Positions 35,011 to 47,106 of a stretch of DNA of 64,000 bases are shown piece after piece. The stretch is from Gentiana macrophylla (Eukaryota; Streptophyta; Magnoliopsida; Gentianales; Gentianaceae). Location: positions 62,001 to 126,000 of the forward strand of contig JAOBSW010000502.1 in NCBI GenBank assembly GCA_026214975.1, in the 5' to 3' direction. The notes below the pieces were generated by a model. It ran no database searches and was not told the DNA's origin. It worked only from the letters and a program-made list of their open reading frames with translations. Both the position numbers and the translations under genes were made by a program. The first letter of the stretch is position 1, and each line of letters opens with the position of its first letter.

Positions 35011-36297
35011 TGACCTCTAGGAGTTATATCGAGACGGAGGCCCAGCCGATTACTCAGCAGGCCACGTGGATGGACCCGATCGCTCTCTACCTCAAAGACG
35101 GAATACTACCATTCGACAAGGTGCAATCAAGAAAAATTCGACTCCAGTCCACTCGATATGCGTTCTTCGACGACATCATTTATCAAAAATCTTTTGTAAG
35201 CCCATGGTTAAGATGTGTCTCTGAAAGTGAAGGCGAATATCTCTTGGAAGAAATTCATAGAGGAGCATGTGGAAATCACTGCGGGGCTAGAATGTTAGCT
35301 CGAAAATGCAAATTAGCTGGGTATTTTTGGCCGTCGATGCAGCGAGATGCGAACAACCTAGTCCAGAAGTGCAACGCTTGTCAGATTCATGATAATATCT
35401 CTCATCAGCAAGCACAAGACATGAACGTCATCTCGTCAGCATGCCATTCGATCAGTGGGGGGTCGATATTGTCGGACCTCTGCCCCGAGCTCCGGGAAAT
35501 CTCAGATTCGTGGTCGTCGCGGTGGACTACTTCACAAAATGGGTAGAAGCTAAGGCTTTGCCCGACATCCGAGCTGCAACCATTAAAAGTTCTTGTGGGT
35601 TGACATTCTATGCAGGTACGGAATTCCAAAGGCTTTGATCTCGGATAACGGTACCCAGTTTGAAGATAGAAAAGTTAGAGAATGGTGCAGCGAGTACCAA
35701 ATCGACCAGCGATTCACCTAAGTGGCTCACCCCCAGGCAAACGGTCAAGTCGAACAGACTAACCGACAGATCAAAATGGGGTTAAAGAAGAGGCTAGAGG
35801 CAGAAGGTCGAGATTGGGCAGTTCAACTTCCGAGCATCCTGTGGTCATACAGGACAGCTCCTAATTCATCGATGGGGGAAACCCCTTTTTCTTTAGTGTA
35901 TGGGTGTGAAGCAGTGATACCCGCAGAGATCGGAGTCCCCTCTCCTCGAGTATTGTCCTACAATGTTGAGACAAACGATCCTGAACTCCGACTGGAAAGG
36001 GATAATGTCGAGGAACGAAGAGAGATAGCCTTAGCCCGAATGGCAAGGTACAAGCAGAAGATCTCTCAGTATTACAACTCGAGGGTAAGACACAGATACT
36101 TCAAGGTTGGCGATCTGGTTCTAAGGAAAAATGAAGCAAGTCGACAGGAAGCAGTCGGAAAGTTGACCCCGAATTGGGAAGGCCCATATCAGATTCTGAA
36201 TGTTCACCCCAAAGGGTCTTATCAGCTTGGTCGAGCAGATGGAACCACGGTTCCTCGACATTGGCACGTCAACAATCTGAGGAAGTATTATGTTTAA
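34965..36297 (+). pseudogene. Tat integrase, broken
   Basis: The N-terminal zinc module reads EIHRGACGNHCGARML with CNACQ (His-His-Cys-Cys) in 34965-35420. The core starts after a frameshift with WGVDIVGPLPRAPGN (first Asp) at about 35450. The second Asp lies in ISDNGTQFE near 35642 in another frame, and the Glu in ANGQVEQTNRQIK near 35755. A TAA near 35720 interrupts the core. The C-terminal part (35722-36297) is intact to the end (HWHVNNLRKYYV, stop 36295-36297). All three catalytic residues survive, but in three frames. Confidence 0.88.
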
Positions 36298-37150
36298 GAT
36301 AAGATTTACTTCGATGAACTTTTTTACTTTTCACTTATGAATCTTCTAATAAGTCAATGAGACAATTTTATGAGTATTCTAATAAATTTGTATCTTTTCG
36401 AGATGTTTTTTTGTGTTTGTTAGGATTTATAGCCAAAACAATGCAAGTCCAGTGTGACATAAAAGTTAAAGGCAAAACAATCAACAACGAATAGAGATAT
36501 CCGCAGGTCGGACATCTCGATAAAGCCAAAAGCAAAGTTAGCCTAACGGGCGACGAATGCAAAGGCATAGAGACGGTTCGCAGGGTCGGGCCAAAAGTCC
36601 AAGCTAAAGCCGAACGAGCCCGAGTGACGAACAAGGTTAAAGCAAAGGACGGTTCGAGAGGCGAAAAAGGTCTAGACAAAGGACGGTTCGCATAGTCGGG
36701 CCACCTGTCCCAGTCGATGGTCGAAATAGCCTAAGTGGCAAAAAAGACCGCGGCCAGGGACAGTTTACATTAAAAAGCTCAGCCTAAGGTCAAATAAGCC
36801 TAAGGGGCAAAAGACTAAGGCAAGCAAGTCGATCTCAAGTGCAATAAGAACCAAGGGTTCATAATACACTTGGGGGGCAACACAGTATCAACAACAATAA
36901 CAGCAAATAAAACGAATAGCGAATAGCAAACAGAGTCAAATGGCTCTACAAGCAAAAGGCTATTAAACATCAAGACAAGATCAAGACAAGCAAAAATCAC
37001 AAGAAAGAAAAATCAAATTTCAAAAGCAAGTCAAATTCAAAATTAAGTTATTACACGACAAGGCCAGGTCGAAAAGACCAGCCAAAGTTAAAATAAATAT
37101 TGTTACCAAACTTCAAGTTTGAATCAACAGAAGATTTAAAAAGATCAAGA
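36298..37150 (+). other. Untranslated region of Tat element between pol and antisense gene
   Basis: No gene. An A-rich stretch with loosely repeated units (ACGGTTCGCA near 36572 and 36684, similar text near 36650). It separates the sense pol stop (36297) from the antisense stop (37151), so the two units converge here and their terminators would lie in it. Confidence 0.65.
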
Positions 37151-37864
37151 TCAGGGGTTGTCTTCCGGGGTCGGCTCAGTATGGGCAGGGGTCGGATCGG
37201 CAGTAGGGGCATACTTGATAGCCAAAGACTCTCCCCGTTGAAACTCTTCGAAGTACCGATCATACAGCTTCTCCGAGTCCGGATTATAGAACATAGGCGT
37301 CTCGAGAGATGATACGTCGAATCCGGAGACGACGGCCTTCATCTGATCAACGGCCAGAGTGTAGCCACCCATCATCGAGGCGCGCATGATCACCACCAAG
37401 TCGTCTTCTAGGTTTGTCGACTTGCGGTACTCCATGATTGATTCGGTCTTAGCCTCTTCGACCTGCGCGCGCGCTCTATCCAAGTCGGCCTGTAGCGCAT
37501 CTCGATCATGGCGAGCCTTCCTAGCCTCATCATCCGCAGCCTTCTGCCCTCTATGTAACATCTCATAGTCTTGAGCCAGCTTGAGCAGCTCCCTACCCTG
37601 ATCATGCCTTTCCTCCTGCAGTCGGCCCAGCTCTTTCTCAGTAGTGGCCAGTTTTGTTTCAGCAGCCACCAACTTATCTTGCAGCTTCTCGAGCTCGGTG
37701 ACCGATTCACGCTTCAACGAATTGTATTGTTTCTCCACAGCAGAGAGCGCGGCTCTTTTGGCGATATTATCTTGGAGTAGCCTGCCATTATCCTTCTTGA
37801 TCTCGTTCGCCGACTCTCTTGTTTTGGCCAGCCGTCGAGCAGCCTCCCGACCAACAAGGGTATG

Positions 37865-37945
37865 CTACAAAAAAGCAGAACACGTTAATAAATAAGCAGG
37901 GCATGGGCCTCGAGGAAAGCAATTATAAAAGAAGGATCGACTTAC
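37865..37945 (-). other. Intron 2 of the antisense gene
   Basis: 81 bp. The minus strand begins GTAAGTCG after AATCGCGTC and ends CTTTTTTGTAG before CATACCCTTG. It falls between codons and keeps frame into the coiled-coil exon. Confidence 0.8.
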
Positions 37946-38444
37946 GACGCGATTCAGCTTCCACAAAACATGAGACAAGTATTTGTCGTCCACACCGGCG
38001 TAATCGTCGAAAACCCAGTCCACACTGATCCCTGATTCGACAGAGGTCTCAGCAACCTTCTTCCTCTTCGCTTCTCGGCCGCTCCTTCACCACCTCAAAG
38101 AATAGATTGGCCTTTTCTTCGTCCGCGCTGCCTGCTCCTCGACATTAACTTCGACGTTCGAGGTCAAATCGACAGGTTCCTCCTCGTCTTCGTCTCGAAG
38201 AGAGCCGAATCGGACAGTTAACTCGCCGGTGGTCGAGGGCATCTCAGTCGTTCCAGCTGCGCCAGACGACTCGATTGCAGCAGGGTTTGTCCTAGGTGGA
38301 GGGACGCCCCCCTCGCGAGATGAGGAAGGCGCACTGATCTCAGCCACTGGCAAGTCGGTAGTGGCCTGACCCTCGAGCGGTCGAGCAGCTATGACCGTCG
38401 ACTCAGGGATACGCTGGGGGTTGGTGACCCTGGAGAATTTGCCC

Positions 38445-38542
38445 ACTGCAATACAGAAAAAATACAAGTTAGTTCTGACCAACAAACAACAAGTTATCGA
38501 CTCAAAGAACAACCAGTGTGTAAAAGCAAGTAAACATCCTAC
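38445..38542 (-). other. Intron 1 of the antisense gene
   Basis: 98 bp. The minus strand begins GTAGGATG after GAGAATC and ends TTTTTTCTGTATTGCAG before TGGGCAAATT. The splice keeps frame (codon split 1/2), joining ENxGKFSRVT. Confidence 0.75.
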
Positions 38543-39522
38543 GATTCTCGTGATCAGGAACATTAAGGCCTACGTATGGCATTGGCCCAACTTCCTCCAA
38601 GTGAGCCAGGTGATACAGGAGACTCAGGTCTCGAGTACACACGTCGAAGTTGTGTCCACTCAAGAGTCGAGCCTCGTGAGGAGCCGGTTCCTTCCCAAGC
38701 TTGTCTTGTTTCCCCTCTCTCGACCTCCATTGACCAATATAGGGATTATCTAGGCCATGATGGAGAAAGAAAAATCGAGGTTTCCACTCCCCATGAGAAG
38801 AAGGCCCCCTCGTAATAAACTCATGACGATTTGCTCTCCTCTGGAAGGAATACCATAACTTGTCGGGTGTGGCAGCAATCTTGTAGTAGTGTCGGAACAC
38901 GGGCACCGAAAAGCATACCTGGGCCACTCGACATGCTATGATGAACCCCATCAGAGTTCTGACGCCATTCGGGGCGAGTTGGGAGACACTTATCTCATAG
39001 TGGTGAAGGACGGCTAGGACGGCTGGACAGAGTGGAAACCTCAATCCACTCGCCAGTTGATTCTCGTAAACCGCGCAAAATCCTTCTGGGGCTCGTCGGC
39101 AAACATATGATTACCGGAAGGGAGTCGAGATTCGAACGGAGGACTAATGATGTTATACTTCTGCAAATCTCGACAACATCCTCTGGAGAAAGTGCACTGA
39201 GACATCCTTTTGCACCCTTTCCATCCATCCTAGTTACTAGCTTTTTAGGCTGGTTAGGGACAGGAGGGGGGGAAGCTGTGGGTTCACCGGAATCTCGTCG
39301 GAGAAGATGATCGGATGCAGCAGATACCGGAGTTTGGGATTGGGAAGGCGTACCGCTACCTCTATCAGATTCTGTGGCACTGCTACTACTACTTGACATA
39401 GATAAATCAAAAGAAAAGATGAACACTGAAAAAAGAAAGAATCTTACTTGGTGTTTTGAATTTGGGGATTGTGACAAGAAAATAGCGAATGATTTTTTTG
39501 CAAAGCCTTCTATCCTTCCTCT

Positions 39523-39533
39523 CTTTATATATG
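39523..39533 (-). promoter_or_regulatory. TATA box of the antisense gene
   Basis: The minus strand reads CATATATAAAG followed by AGAGGAAGG, a good plant TATA box, about 124 bp before the ATG and outside the LTR. Confidence 0.65.
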
Positions 39534-39801
39534 ATAGTGAATAGATTTGCAAATGAACTCGAAAAGACGTGGGTATTAGGGTTATAACCCCGGAAATCGC
39601 GACAATCAAGGCAATGACGCGCGTCTTTACGGGATTCAAACGTTTCGTATGCTAGATATCGTGCCACGTGGCTACAAGGCGATGGAGGTTGTGAAAAGGC
39701 GGGCTTTCTCCCGCCAAAGGAAAAACACAACTCGATGACGGTTTGTGTGATGAGACTCGACCTCGGATAACGGAGTCACCTCTCCCAAGTCCTGGGGCTT
39801 A

Positions 39802-40387
39802 TGGACGATATCTGAGGTTTCAATCCCTCCACGTGTCGTCTATCGGTTGGTCATAACGTTATGAACAAGCTACAACACACTTATGTCGAGACCCAGGATC
39901 GAGGTTAGGGCCATTTAATCGGCTCCAGTTACGACTATCGACTACCGAAAGCGTGTGAGATGACAGTCCATAAGGATAGAGTCCACACCACTAGCGGTGT
40001 AGGACAATGAGTCTAGAGGTCGATCACCGCAAGTCGGCGATGATCGACACCGAGGACGAGTCCGCACCCACCGTCAGGCCCACCCACAAACGATAGCTTG
40101 GGCAAGGGTCAAGGCCCATTTAAGGTAAAGATGACAATAACACAAGCCGACTTAACCTTAGGGTTTAGGCAAGTATTGTCATTATAAATACCCCATTCCG
40201 GGGAACTACGTAAGGGTGGATTCTCGGAATGTAGCAGATACGTAGGCAATCCAAGATCTGATCTTGGACTCAGCCACATACATAGAATCCATCCCCTCAT
40301 TCCTTTTTGGCATTAGGGTTCTTGTGTGTTCATCACTAGATTAAATTAGGGCTCAAATCATTAAGGTGACATAATTTGTCATCGTCA
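39802..40387 (+). repeat. 3' LTR of Tat element (586 bp)
   Basis: Begins TGGACGATATCTGAGGTTTC and ends TTTGTCATCGTCA, followed by the duplicated target TCTAC. The polypurine tract should lie at 39786-39801 (AAGTCCTGGGGCTTA), though it is only weakly purine-rich. Confidence 0.9.
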
Positions 40388-41949
40388 TCTACCATTCCAA
40401 GGTTTTAACCTCGCATCTCAGTGCCGCCGTAAAGTAGGTCAAAGAGATGACGGTTAAATCGAGACAATCTCATCAATGAATAACTTGTGAGAATCAAACA
40501 TCCCACAAGAATCGAACATCCCTTTATTCATTGACTACCTTCCTTTTTTAGCCTAGATATTATAAAAAATATCCTTTATGAGTGTGACCTACTATATCGG
40601 ATCTCTTAGGTACGCCCCGAGTGTGCCGACGTAGGATAGGTCACTGACCCGACGAGTACCCAGAAATCCTATCCTTTCGGAGACCAAGCCATGAATGTTG
40701 ATAGGGGTGAACACCATCCGTAGGGGGACGAAATCAAAGCGCCGCGAGGCGTCACCCTTCTCTCACTTACTTGTATCTCTGATTGAGGCCGTAGGGTTGG
40801 TTTGTCGCCGCCCCTCCTCCCACTCAATATTTTGGAAGTGGTGGTGGGTTAACTAACCACGTCTTTTTGATGTTAACATAAAAGTACATCAAATCAAGGA
40901 TTCCGAATGGTGTCGGTAACGTCGGCAAGCCTACCCATCCTATTCGTTGGAACATATGTGATAGTCGGATGAAGTCGGGTCAAGAGAGCCCCATTGAGAT
41001 AAGAAGGAATCACCCCTCCGCTCGTTGGTGTACCTCAGTCTTGCCGGGCCCCCATGCATACATCACACTAGGAGGGTTACGTCGGTCGAGCCTATCTCAG
41101 TTGACCACCCAACCTATATGCGAACCGTTTTTATCCAAGAATTATTGTTCTTTTACCATCATTCAATCTCGTAGACACTACGAATCGAAAACGTGATCTC
41201 GTTTGAGCTTTTACGGTGGTTCACCGAGAACACACACCGAAAGGCTTAACGATTTCATAACCCGTCCTCGGATCTTTAATTAGTTACTAAATTAAATATG
41301 GAAAAATTAGGTAAAAGTCCTCTTTTTTTCCCTTAATAAATCATTAATCCTGATTCAATTTATTAGTTGCAATAAGGACAATAATTTTCCTTTCGGACTA
41401 AATTACCCTTAACTTCAACAGGTTGTTTCTTCTTCCTCGCCCCACTCTTTCTTCTTCGTCTCCTACATCGATTTGAAGCCTGCAACTCCTAGCCTGCAAA
41501 TCCCGCTCTTTTCTTTTAAATGCAATATTCCATCATCGTATTCTGATGCATCAACAACTCGAATATACTGATCTTCTTTCGATTAAGTCGAATCCATATC
41601 CATCTGTTGCATCTCGATTCAATCAATGCATCCATTTTAGCTCGGTCTCTGTCTCGAGGATATGTACAATAGAGATAATGATGAGAAAAAGACACAAATG
41701 ACCATTGGAATGCGTATGGCTGGGTAAAATGCTTTTGCAAGTGATGCAGCATTTTCTCTGTTAGTGATAGTATTTTCAAGCGTAAGAGGCTGAATTTCGT
41801 TGCGGTTTGAAACCGTAAACATGTTGTGCTAAGAACCCAACAATTGGAGGAGCAGCGAGAATGTCTCGCCATTCAATCTCGATTCCGTGTTCTTCTTTCT
41901 TCGATTTGAATTTGAAGTCGCAATTTTAAGTAAATAGCTTGAGCATTTG

Positions 41950-42340
41950 ATGATGATAAACCGGAATATTTCCACAAATCCTTCAAACTTTATTGAAACC
42001 GAATTCTCCTTCAATTTCTTCAGCTCAGCTATTTGTTTACATCCCAAGAGATGGATATCTACAAGATGAAGCTGAGAGAAAGGTTTTGTTCGGTAGCATT
42101 GAAATTTCTGTGTCATTATCAGAGGCTATAGAAAATGTGTGAATTGTTATGTATTTCTGCTGCGGTATGTAGAGTAACATTTTTTAATTCTGAATATGTT
42201 TATGCATCTAGCTTGCTTTGTCCATTTTGCAAACTAAACCAGAATCTGAGTTTAACAAAGCCCAAAAACTCATTCTTGAGAAAGATACAGAGTTACATGA
42301 TGCAGAAAACAGCCTTTCAGGATTGAAAGAGGTTTTCCAT
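41950..42340 (+). pseudogene. Possible captured host gene exons in LARD-like element
   Basis: Two stretches have coding character on the plus strand. At about 42045-42110 the reading is GYLQDEAERKVLFGSIEISV followed by SLSEAIEN. At 42240-42332 it is [19 protein letters not shown] then [12 protein letters not shown], a heptad-like helix. The second is bordered by AAACCAG on the left and GAAAGAG|GTTTTCC on the right, like an internal exon. The DNA between and after looks like plant intron sequence (T-rich, TTGTGTTAACTG). I do not recognise the parent gene. They run opposite to the LARD-like element's transcription, as expected for a capture. Chance coding remains possible. Confidence 0.35.
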
Positions 42341-43008
42341 CTAAATTTCTTTGTTTGCATTTCTCCTAAATTTTGTAGATTATGGAACAGTAGCTTTTGC
42401 AAGAGATTGTTGTGTTAACTGTATTTTACATATCTACAAGAAATTGATGTTATTTACATCCATTACTGCAACACTACTCATTTTCAATGCTAAAAAAATA
42501 TCACAAAAAAAAGCACAACCACAATTTACATGTTTCGGTGATGTTTTTCTGCAACATTTATGTGCTTATATTAGTTGCATCCTTCTATCATTTCATAAGC
42601 AGAATTTTGAATGTCCCAGTTCCTGGATTTTTCCACTTCCATTGGGGACATGGAAGCTTTACAGGGCAGGGTATTGTAATGTATAGTTGAGATAGCCGTT
42701 GGTATTTGATAAAGCTATTTGGGACCATGAATATATTGTTGAGCCAGAACTATTTTGGAGTCCTCCTTAGTGTTAGTAGGATTATGAGTGCATATAAGGA
42801 TGATCAAGTTGAAATGAGTGGATTATCAATGAGATTTTGAAGCAGCTTGAGGTTTTCAAAATATATGCCATGTTTGCATTTCAGCCTGGAGTTTGTACAG
42901 TTGAGCAATGGGGTTGTAAAGAAGTGACCTGAAGTTTAGAACAAGTTTTGGGCCTGAAGTTTAGAACAAGTTTTCCATGTTTGATATTCAAAACCGAAGA
43001 ATGATGAT

Positions 43009-43775
43009 GATCGATGTCGATTATTAGTAGAATGATGATCGATGATCGATGTCGATGTCGATGTCGATGCTTGATATGATGTCGATATCGATAATTTGCC
43101 TTATATAAGCCAGATATGTGTGCCTTGAAGTAGTCACTTGAATTAAGACTTAAATGATACTGATTACCTGCCTGGAAGTAGTCTCCTTATTTTACTAGTT
43201 GCATATTTTGTTCCATTTCTTTTTTGGGGCTTTAGTTTCTGCCATTGTTGTTGTTTTCTGCTATTATGGGTGTTTATTTGAGGGGGAAAATGTACAAAGC
43301 TTGAGGTAGTACTTTTCAGCTATATTTGCTGTTGAATTCTGTTATTGTTGGTGTTAATTTGAGTGGAATATGTAAAGATTGGAGCTTTATTCTTCTGCCA
43401 TTGTTGCTGTTTTTTTGGACTGTTCTTTCTTCCATTATGGTTTGCCATTTTTTATGTTTATTTGGGCCTTAATTTCTGCCAATTATTGCTGATAATTTAA
43501 GAGAGATATGCAAAGATTGGAGCTTTACTTCACTGCAAATATGAGGAAAATATGCAAGAAGCATTTTGTTGAAGGGTTTTTTTTTTGCCTTATATGAGCC
43601 ATATATGATATTGCGTCCCTTGAATTAAGCCTTAAATGAGCCAAATATGTGTGCCTTGAAGTAGTCACTTGAATTAAGCCTTAAATGATCTGACACTCAT
43701 ATGCAAACAAGCATCGACATCGACATCGATCATCGTCATTATTATCGACATCGATCATCGACATCATGTTGTTGT
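43009..43775. repeat. Inverted GATGTC-rich arms around a 630-bp loop
   Basis: The left arm (43009-43075) ends in GATGTCGATGTCGATGCTTG. The right arm (about 43708-43770) begins CAAGCATCGACATCGACATC and continues as the complement with small gaps. The loop holds a direct repeat (about 43098-43160 and 43628-43688: CCTTGAAGTAGTCACTTGAA). Confidence 0.75.
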
Positions 43776-43824
43776 TATCGATATTGATAATCGATATTGT
43801 GTTAGTGTAAATGTGCGATTAAAT

Positions 43825-44110
43825 TCGCTTTCAAATACTACGTTTAAAAGGTATCAAACGCGGTCTCAAAATGAAGATAAAAAAATATGAACTTTCTTTG
43901 AAACAATTTTGATGATCGGTGTTCTAAATCAAAAATTACGGTCGTTTATAAGAAAAAGCGCTCGATTAATACAAATATTTTTCGTCTTTCAAAATATACG
44001 TCGGAAGGGTATCGTATTTGGGCTCAAATTGAAGCAAAAAAACATGAATTTTGGTGAAAAAATTTCGATGATCGGAGTTGTAAATCAAAAGTTACGAGTG
44101 TTTGAAAAAA
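43825..44110 (+). repeat. Two-copy tandem duplication, unit about 155 bp
   Basis: Copies at about 43830-43950 and 43987-44107 share TTTCAAA, GGTATC, a GGGCTCAAA-like block, GATGATCGG and TAAATCAAAA, with many substitutions. The copies are old. Confidence 0.7.
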
Positions 44111-45300
44111 AAAAAACATATAAAGAGCTACAGTAAATATATCACATATGCAAACAATACCACTGAAGCTACTCGCGTGTCTCATAAAGGGGTAATTTTG
44201 TCCGTCTGAAATTGTTTGTCCTTTTTGCAACTAAAAACATTTGTGTGTCCTATTTATTCATTTTGTGCCAAAAAAAGGACTTTTGGCTCTTTATCTCATT
44301 AATTAATTACCACGTATTAATTAAATTTCAACTAATTACGCGAGTTTGTATACATGGCTATTTTAATTACCAAAATTAAAATTCTACATATATGCATGGA
44401 GTGGATTTATGATATGATGTATGTCAAGGCAATTCCGATTTTATATCTATTTTATGATCAAACACATAAAAAATAAATTGCGGAAAATTTAAACACCGAG
44501 ATGGATCGTTGGTACCCCAGACTAACCTATTTTCTAAGGAAAAGTAAAAAATTAATCTAAGTCTTCAAATCTCGATCTTCAATCTTGATCTTGAAACTTC
44601 TGGATCTCAAACCTTCGATCTTGACACGAACCCCGAACGACTAGGAGATGATTACGTAATATACCAATATATTTAAAAATATATCTATATTATCAAATTG
44701 TTTTATAAAGAAATTTTTTTTTTTTAATATCAGGCCTCGGCCGAAACCTTTTTTTTTTAAATCTATTGCCGGCAGTGGTTATGAAATCAATTGACCTATT
44801 GGTCAAATTAATTGCCATATCCCAAAAAAATAAGCTGCCGCATTCCTTAAAAAAAAAAAAAAAAATTCCGCCGCATCCAAAACAACAGCCGTGAACCCTA
44901 AAAAAAAAAATTTGCCGAGCCAATTATAAAAATAAAACAACAATATCGGCCTCCTCCCATTCTATCTTCTTGATGATCTTCAACACCATGATCTTCGTCG
45001 TCTCGAACCCGGAACCAAAAAATAAATACAAAAGGTACTACCTTTTACAATTTTTCGCATCACATAAAATAACTTACACATCCTATTCTCAATTGATACT
45101 AATCAAAGAAGCTACAATAGATCTAACGAGTAAACAGTACCAACCCCAATCCATCTCTTCAACCAAGACATTCATCACATAAAAAAATACATACATGTGC
45201 ATCGGCCCCAATAAAATAAAAATAAAAAATTTGGACAAAAAATCTACATGTTTTACCACTTCTAGATCTAATATTTTATACGTATAAATATAGATCACCA

Positions 45301-45315
45301 TGGCGACTGATACCA
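45301..45315 (-). promoter_or_regulatory. Primer binding site of LARD-like element
   Basis: The minus strand reads TGGTATCAGTCGCCA, one base after the LTR end ACTAACA. The first nine bases match the copia/initiator tRNA-Met site. Confidence 0.8.
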
Positions 45316-47106
45316 TTGTTAGTAATATCATCCGCAACGGAAGCGATTTAAGGATCTAGATCTATAAATTACACGTAATAAAATAACTAGATCTACATCT
45401 ACAAGGGGGTTGTAGAACCTACCTCTTGGATCTCAAAATCCAAGTAGAAGAGCCGCAATAGAAATAACAAACGAAGATGTGAAGGGCACCACGATCTTCC
45501 GTACGTGTGATCCAAGCAACTCCCGGTGGAAGGAAATCCTCGTCTCGAATCCTTCCGATATGCTACCCGGAAAAATCTCCAAGATTTCCCCTATTCTCCC
45601 CATGGCCGAAAAAATATTTCTTCTCCTCTCTAAGAGTTGAAGTCGAAATTATGTGTGTTGTAAGGTTTGGGAGAACTCTCTTTATATAGGAGAGTAAAAC
45701 TTAACCTCCAATGATTTATAATTAATACAAAATCAATTATAATAATCCCATTAAATAAAAGATAATCCCATAATATTCTAGAACAAATCTAGAATAATAT
45801 TTATCTTTATTTCTTACCATAAACATTTATCCAATAAATATTTTGTGCACATGTCTTAAAACAATTTCTTGTTTCCTAAAACATGTGTAGTGGCCGAAAT
45901 TCATCTTGTGACCTAGTCACAACGATTTTCAACTATAACACACTTTTGGGCAAAGATTACGAAAAATGTCTTTTCCACATATTTAATTATTTAGCCCAAC
46001 TAATTTAATAGTCCACTAAACAATTAATTCACATATCGTTACAATAAAGTCCAACAAGAACTAAATTAATATTATTAGGATTCGACGTCCGAGAATAGCT
46101 ATGCTATGTAGGAGGCACGTCGGGGACCATGGACTAATAATCAGCGGCTCCGATAAATCAAATAAATAATTATCTTACGAACATAATAATTATATTCGAT
46201 AAATCAATCACAGGAATATGCCACCATAATCCCGTGACTGCACTCCTCCGATTATGAGATTATATTTATCTCCTCACGAGAATGATAATAAGCGTCCATT
46301 GATATAATCATTACATATTAATTAATCCTCCATAGACTGTTCATTCCAAATCGGGAAGTTACCGTTAACCCTTTTTAGAACCTCTTATCCTTATTTACTA
46401 TTAACCCCCCAGTGATCAATTAATTCATACAACTCACTGGTAGCTAATCAGTGTAATATGAATTCACGCGATCGATCTGTTTCTAGGATTAACAAATAAG
46501 GGAACTGTCTATCTACTTCCATAAATGGAAGGAATGGATTCCGTATCTGTGATAACACAGACTACTCACTCAATCCAGTACAATGCCAAGATGGCGTAAT
46601 CCTTAACCGTCAAGTCAAACCTCATACTGATTCAAGCAGTTGACTGTGATCACCTCAGGATTAAGATATATCCATAAATATGATCATCCATTGATTCGAT
46701 AAGACTTCCCGATTACGGAATTATATCGTGAACTCTAATCAAATCGGTCCCATTACTATATGATATATCTATCATATATAAATGCCCATTAGGTTCTCTT
46801 AACCGAAAGTCCGGATAAGACAATCACACCTACTGTCTTCTGGGCGCATTAATAGCACGTTAAAGGAGAGACCCGATACTCTCGATTAACTTCACTACGG
46901 GCTAATTGTATTTTAAGTACATTTTCACTAACTCAATCCTCCCGTATATCCCATACATACACTGAGTTAAGTGATTACATAAACGATATACTTTAGGGTT
47001 TTTACGTAGTGTAAATACTATTGTCACATCGGTGAATATGAGAATAATAAATATGAATAATAATATCATTTCATTTATTAAATAAAACAATTACAAAATT
47101 GTCTTT

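Larger units (their letters stand above)
37151..39399 (-). pseudogene. Antisense three-exon gene of Tat element (putative gypsy-type transposon family)
   Basis: The start is the ATG at 39399-39397 (MSSSSSSATESDRGSG), 124 bases after a TATA box. Exon 1 (39399-38543) has a Ser-rich N-terminus and a globular domain with LRFPLCPAVLAVLHHYEIS, QLAPNGVRTLMGFIIA and WYSFQRR. This resembles the family called putative gypsy type transposon (Pfam Transposase_28). Two frame changes near 39150 and 39100 damage it. Exon 2 (38444-37946) is acidic and Pro-rich with a TGA at 38089-38087. Exon 3 (37864-37151) is a long coiled coil (LQDKLVAAETKLATTEKELG) ending PTPEDNP. Function unknown. Antisense frames are known from some Tat elements. 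Confidence 0.7.
30176..40387 (+). mobile_element. Tat-type Ty3/gypsy retrotransposon, 10.2 kb, with antisense gene
   Basis: LTRs at 30176-30752 and 39802-40387, target duplication TCTAC (30171-30175, 40388-40392), PBS at 30753. The sense strand carries gag, protease, RT, RNase H, a second (archaeal-like) RNase H and integrase, which is the signature of the Tat lineage. The minus strand between integrase and the 3' LTR carries an intron-containing gene (37151-39399). The LTRs are close copies, so the insertion is fairly young, but gag and pol carry stops and frame breaks. It lies in the LARD-like internal domain. Confidence 0.93.
40393..45300 (-). other. LARD-like internal domain, 5' part, non-coding with embedded pieces
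   Basis: 4.9 kb without retroelement coding. 40400-41300 is GC-balanced and well preserved and includes the 50-bp unit shared with 26411. 41950-42340 has two stretches that look like captured host exons. 43009-43775 is an inverted-repeat structure. 43825-44110 is a tandem duplication. 44700-44930 holds poly-A/T runs. The remainder is AT-rich with nothing recognisable. Confidence 0.65.

Noticed and set aside
36368..36679. 103-codon minus-strand frame in the Tat spacer
   Set aside because: No continuity with the antisense gene, no domain, and it overlaps loosely repeated untranslated DNA.
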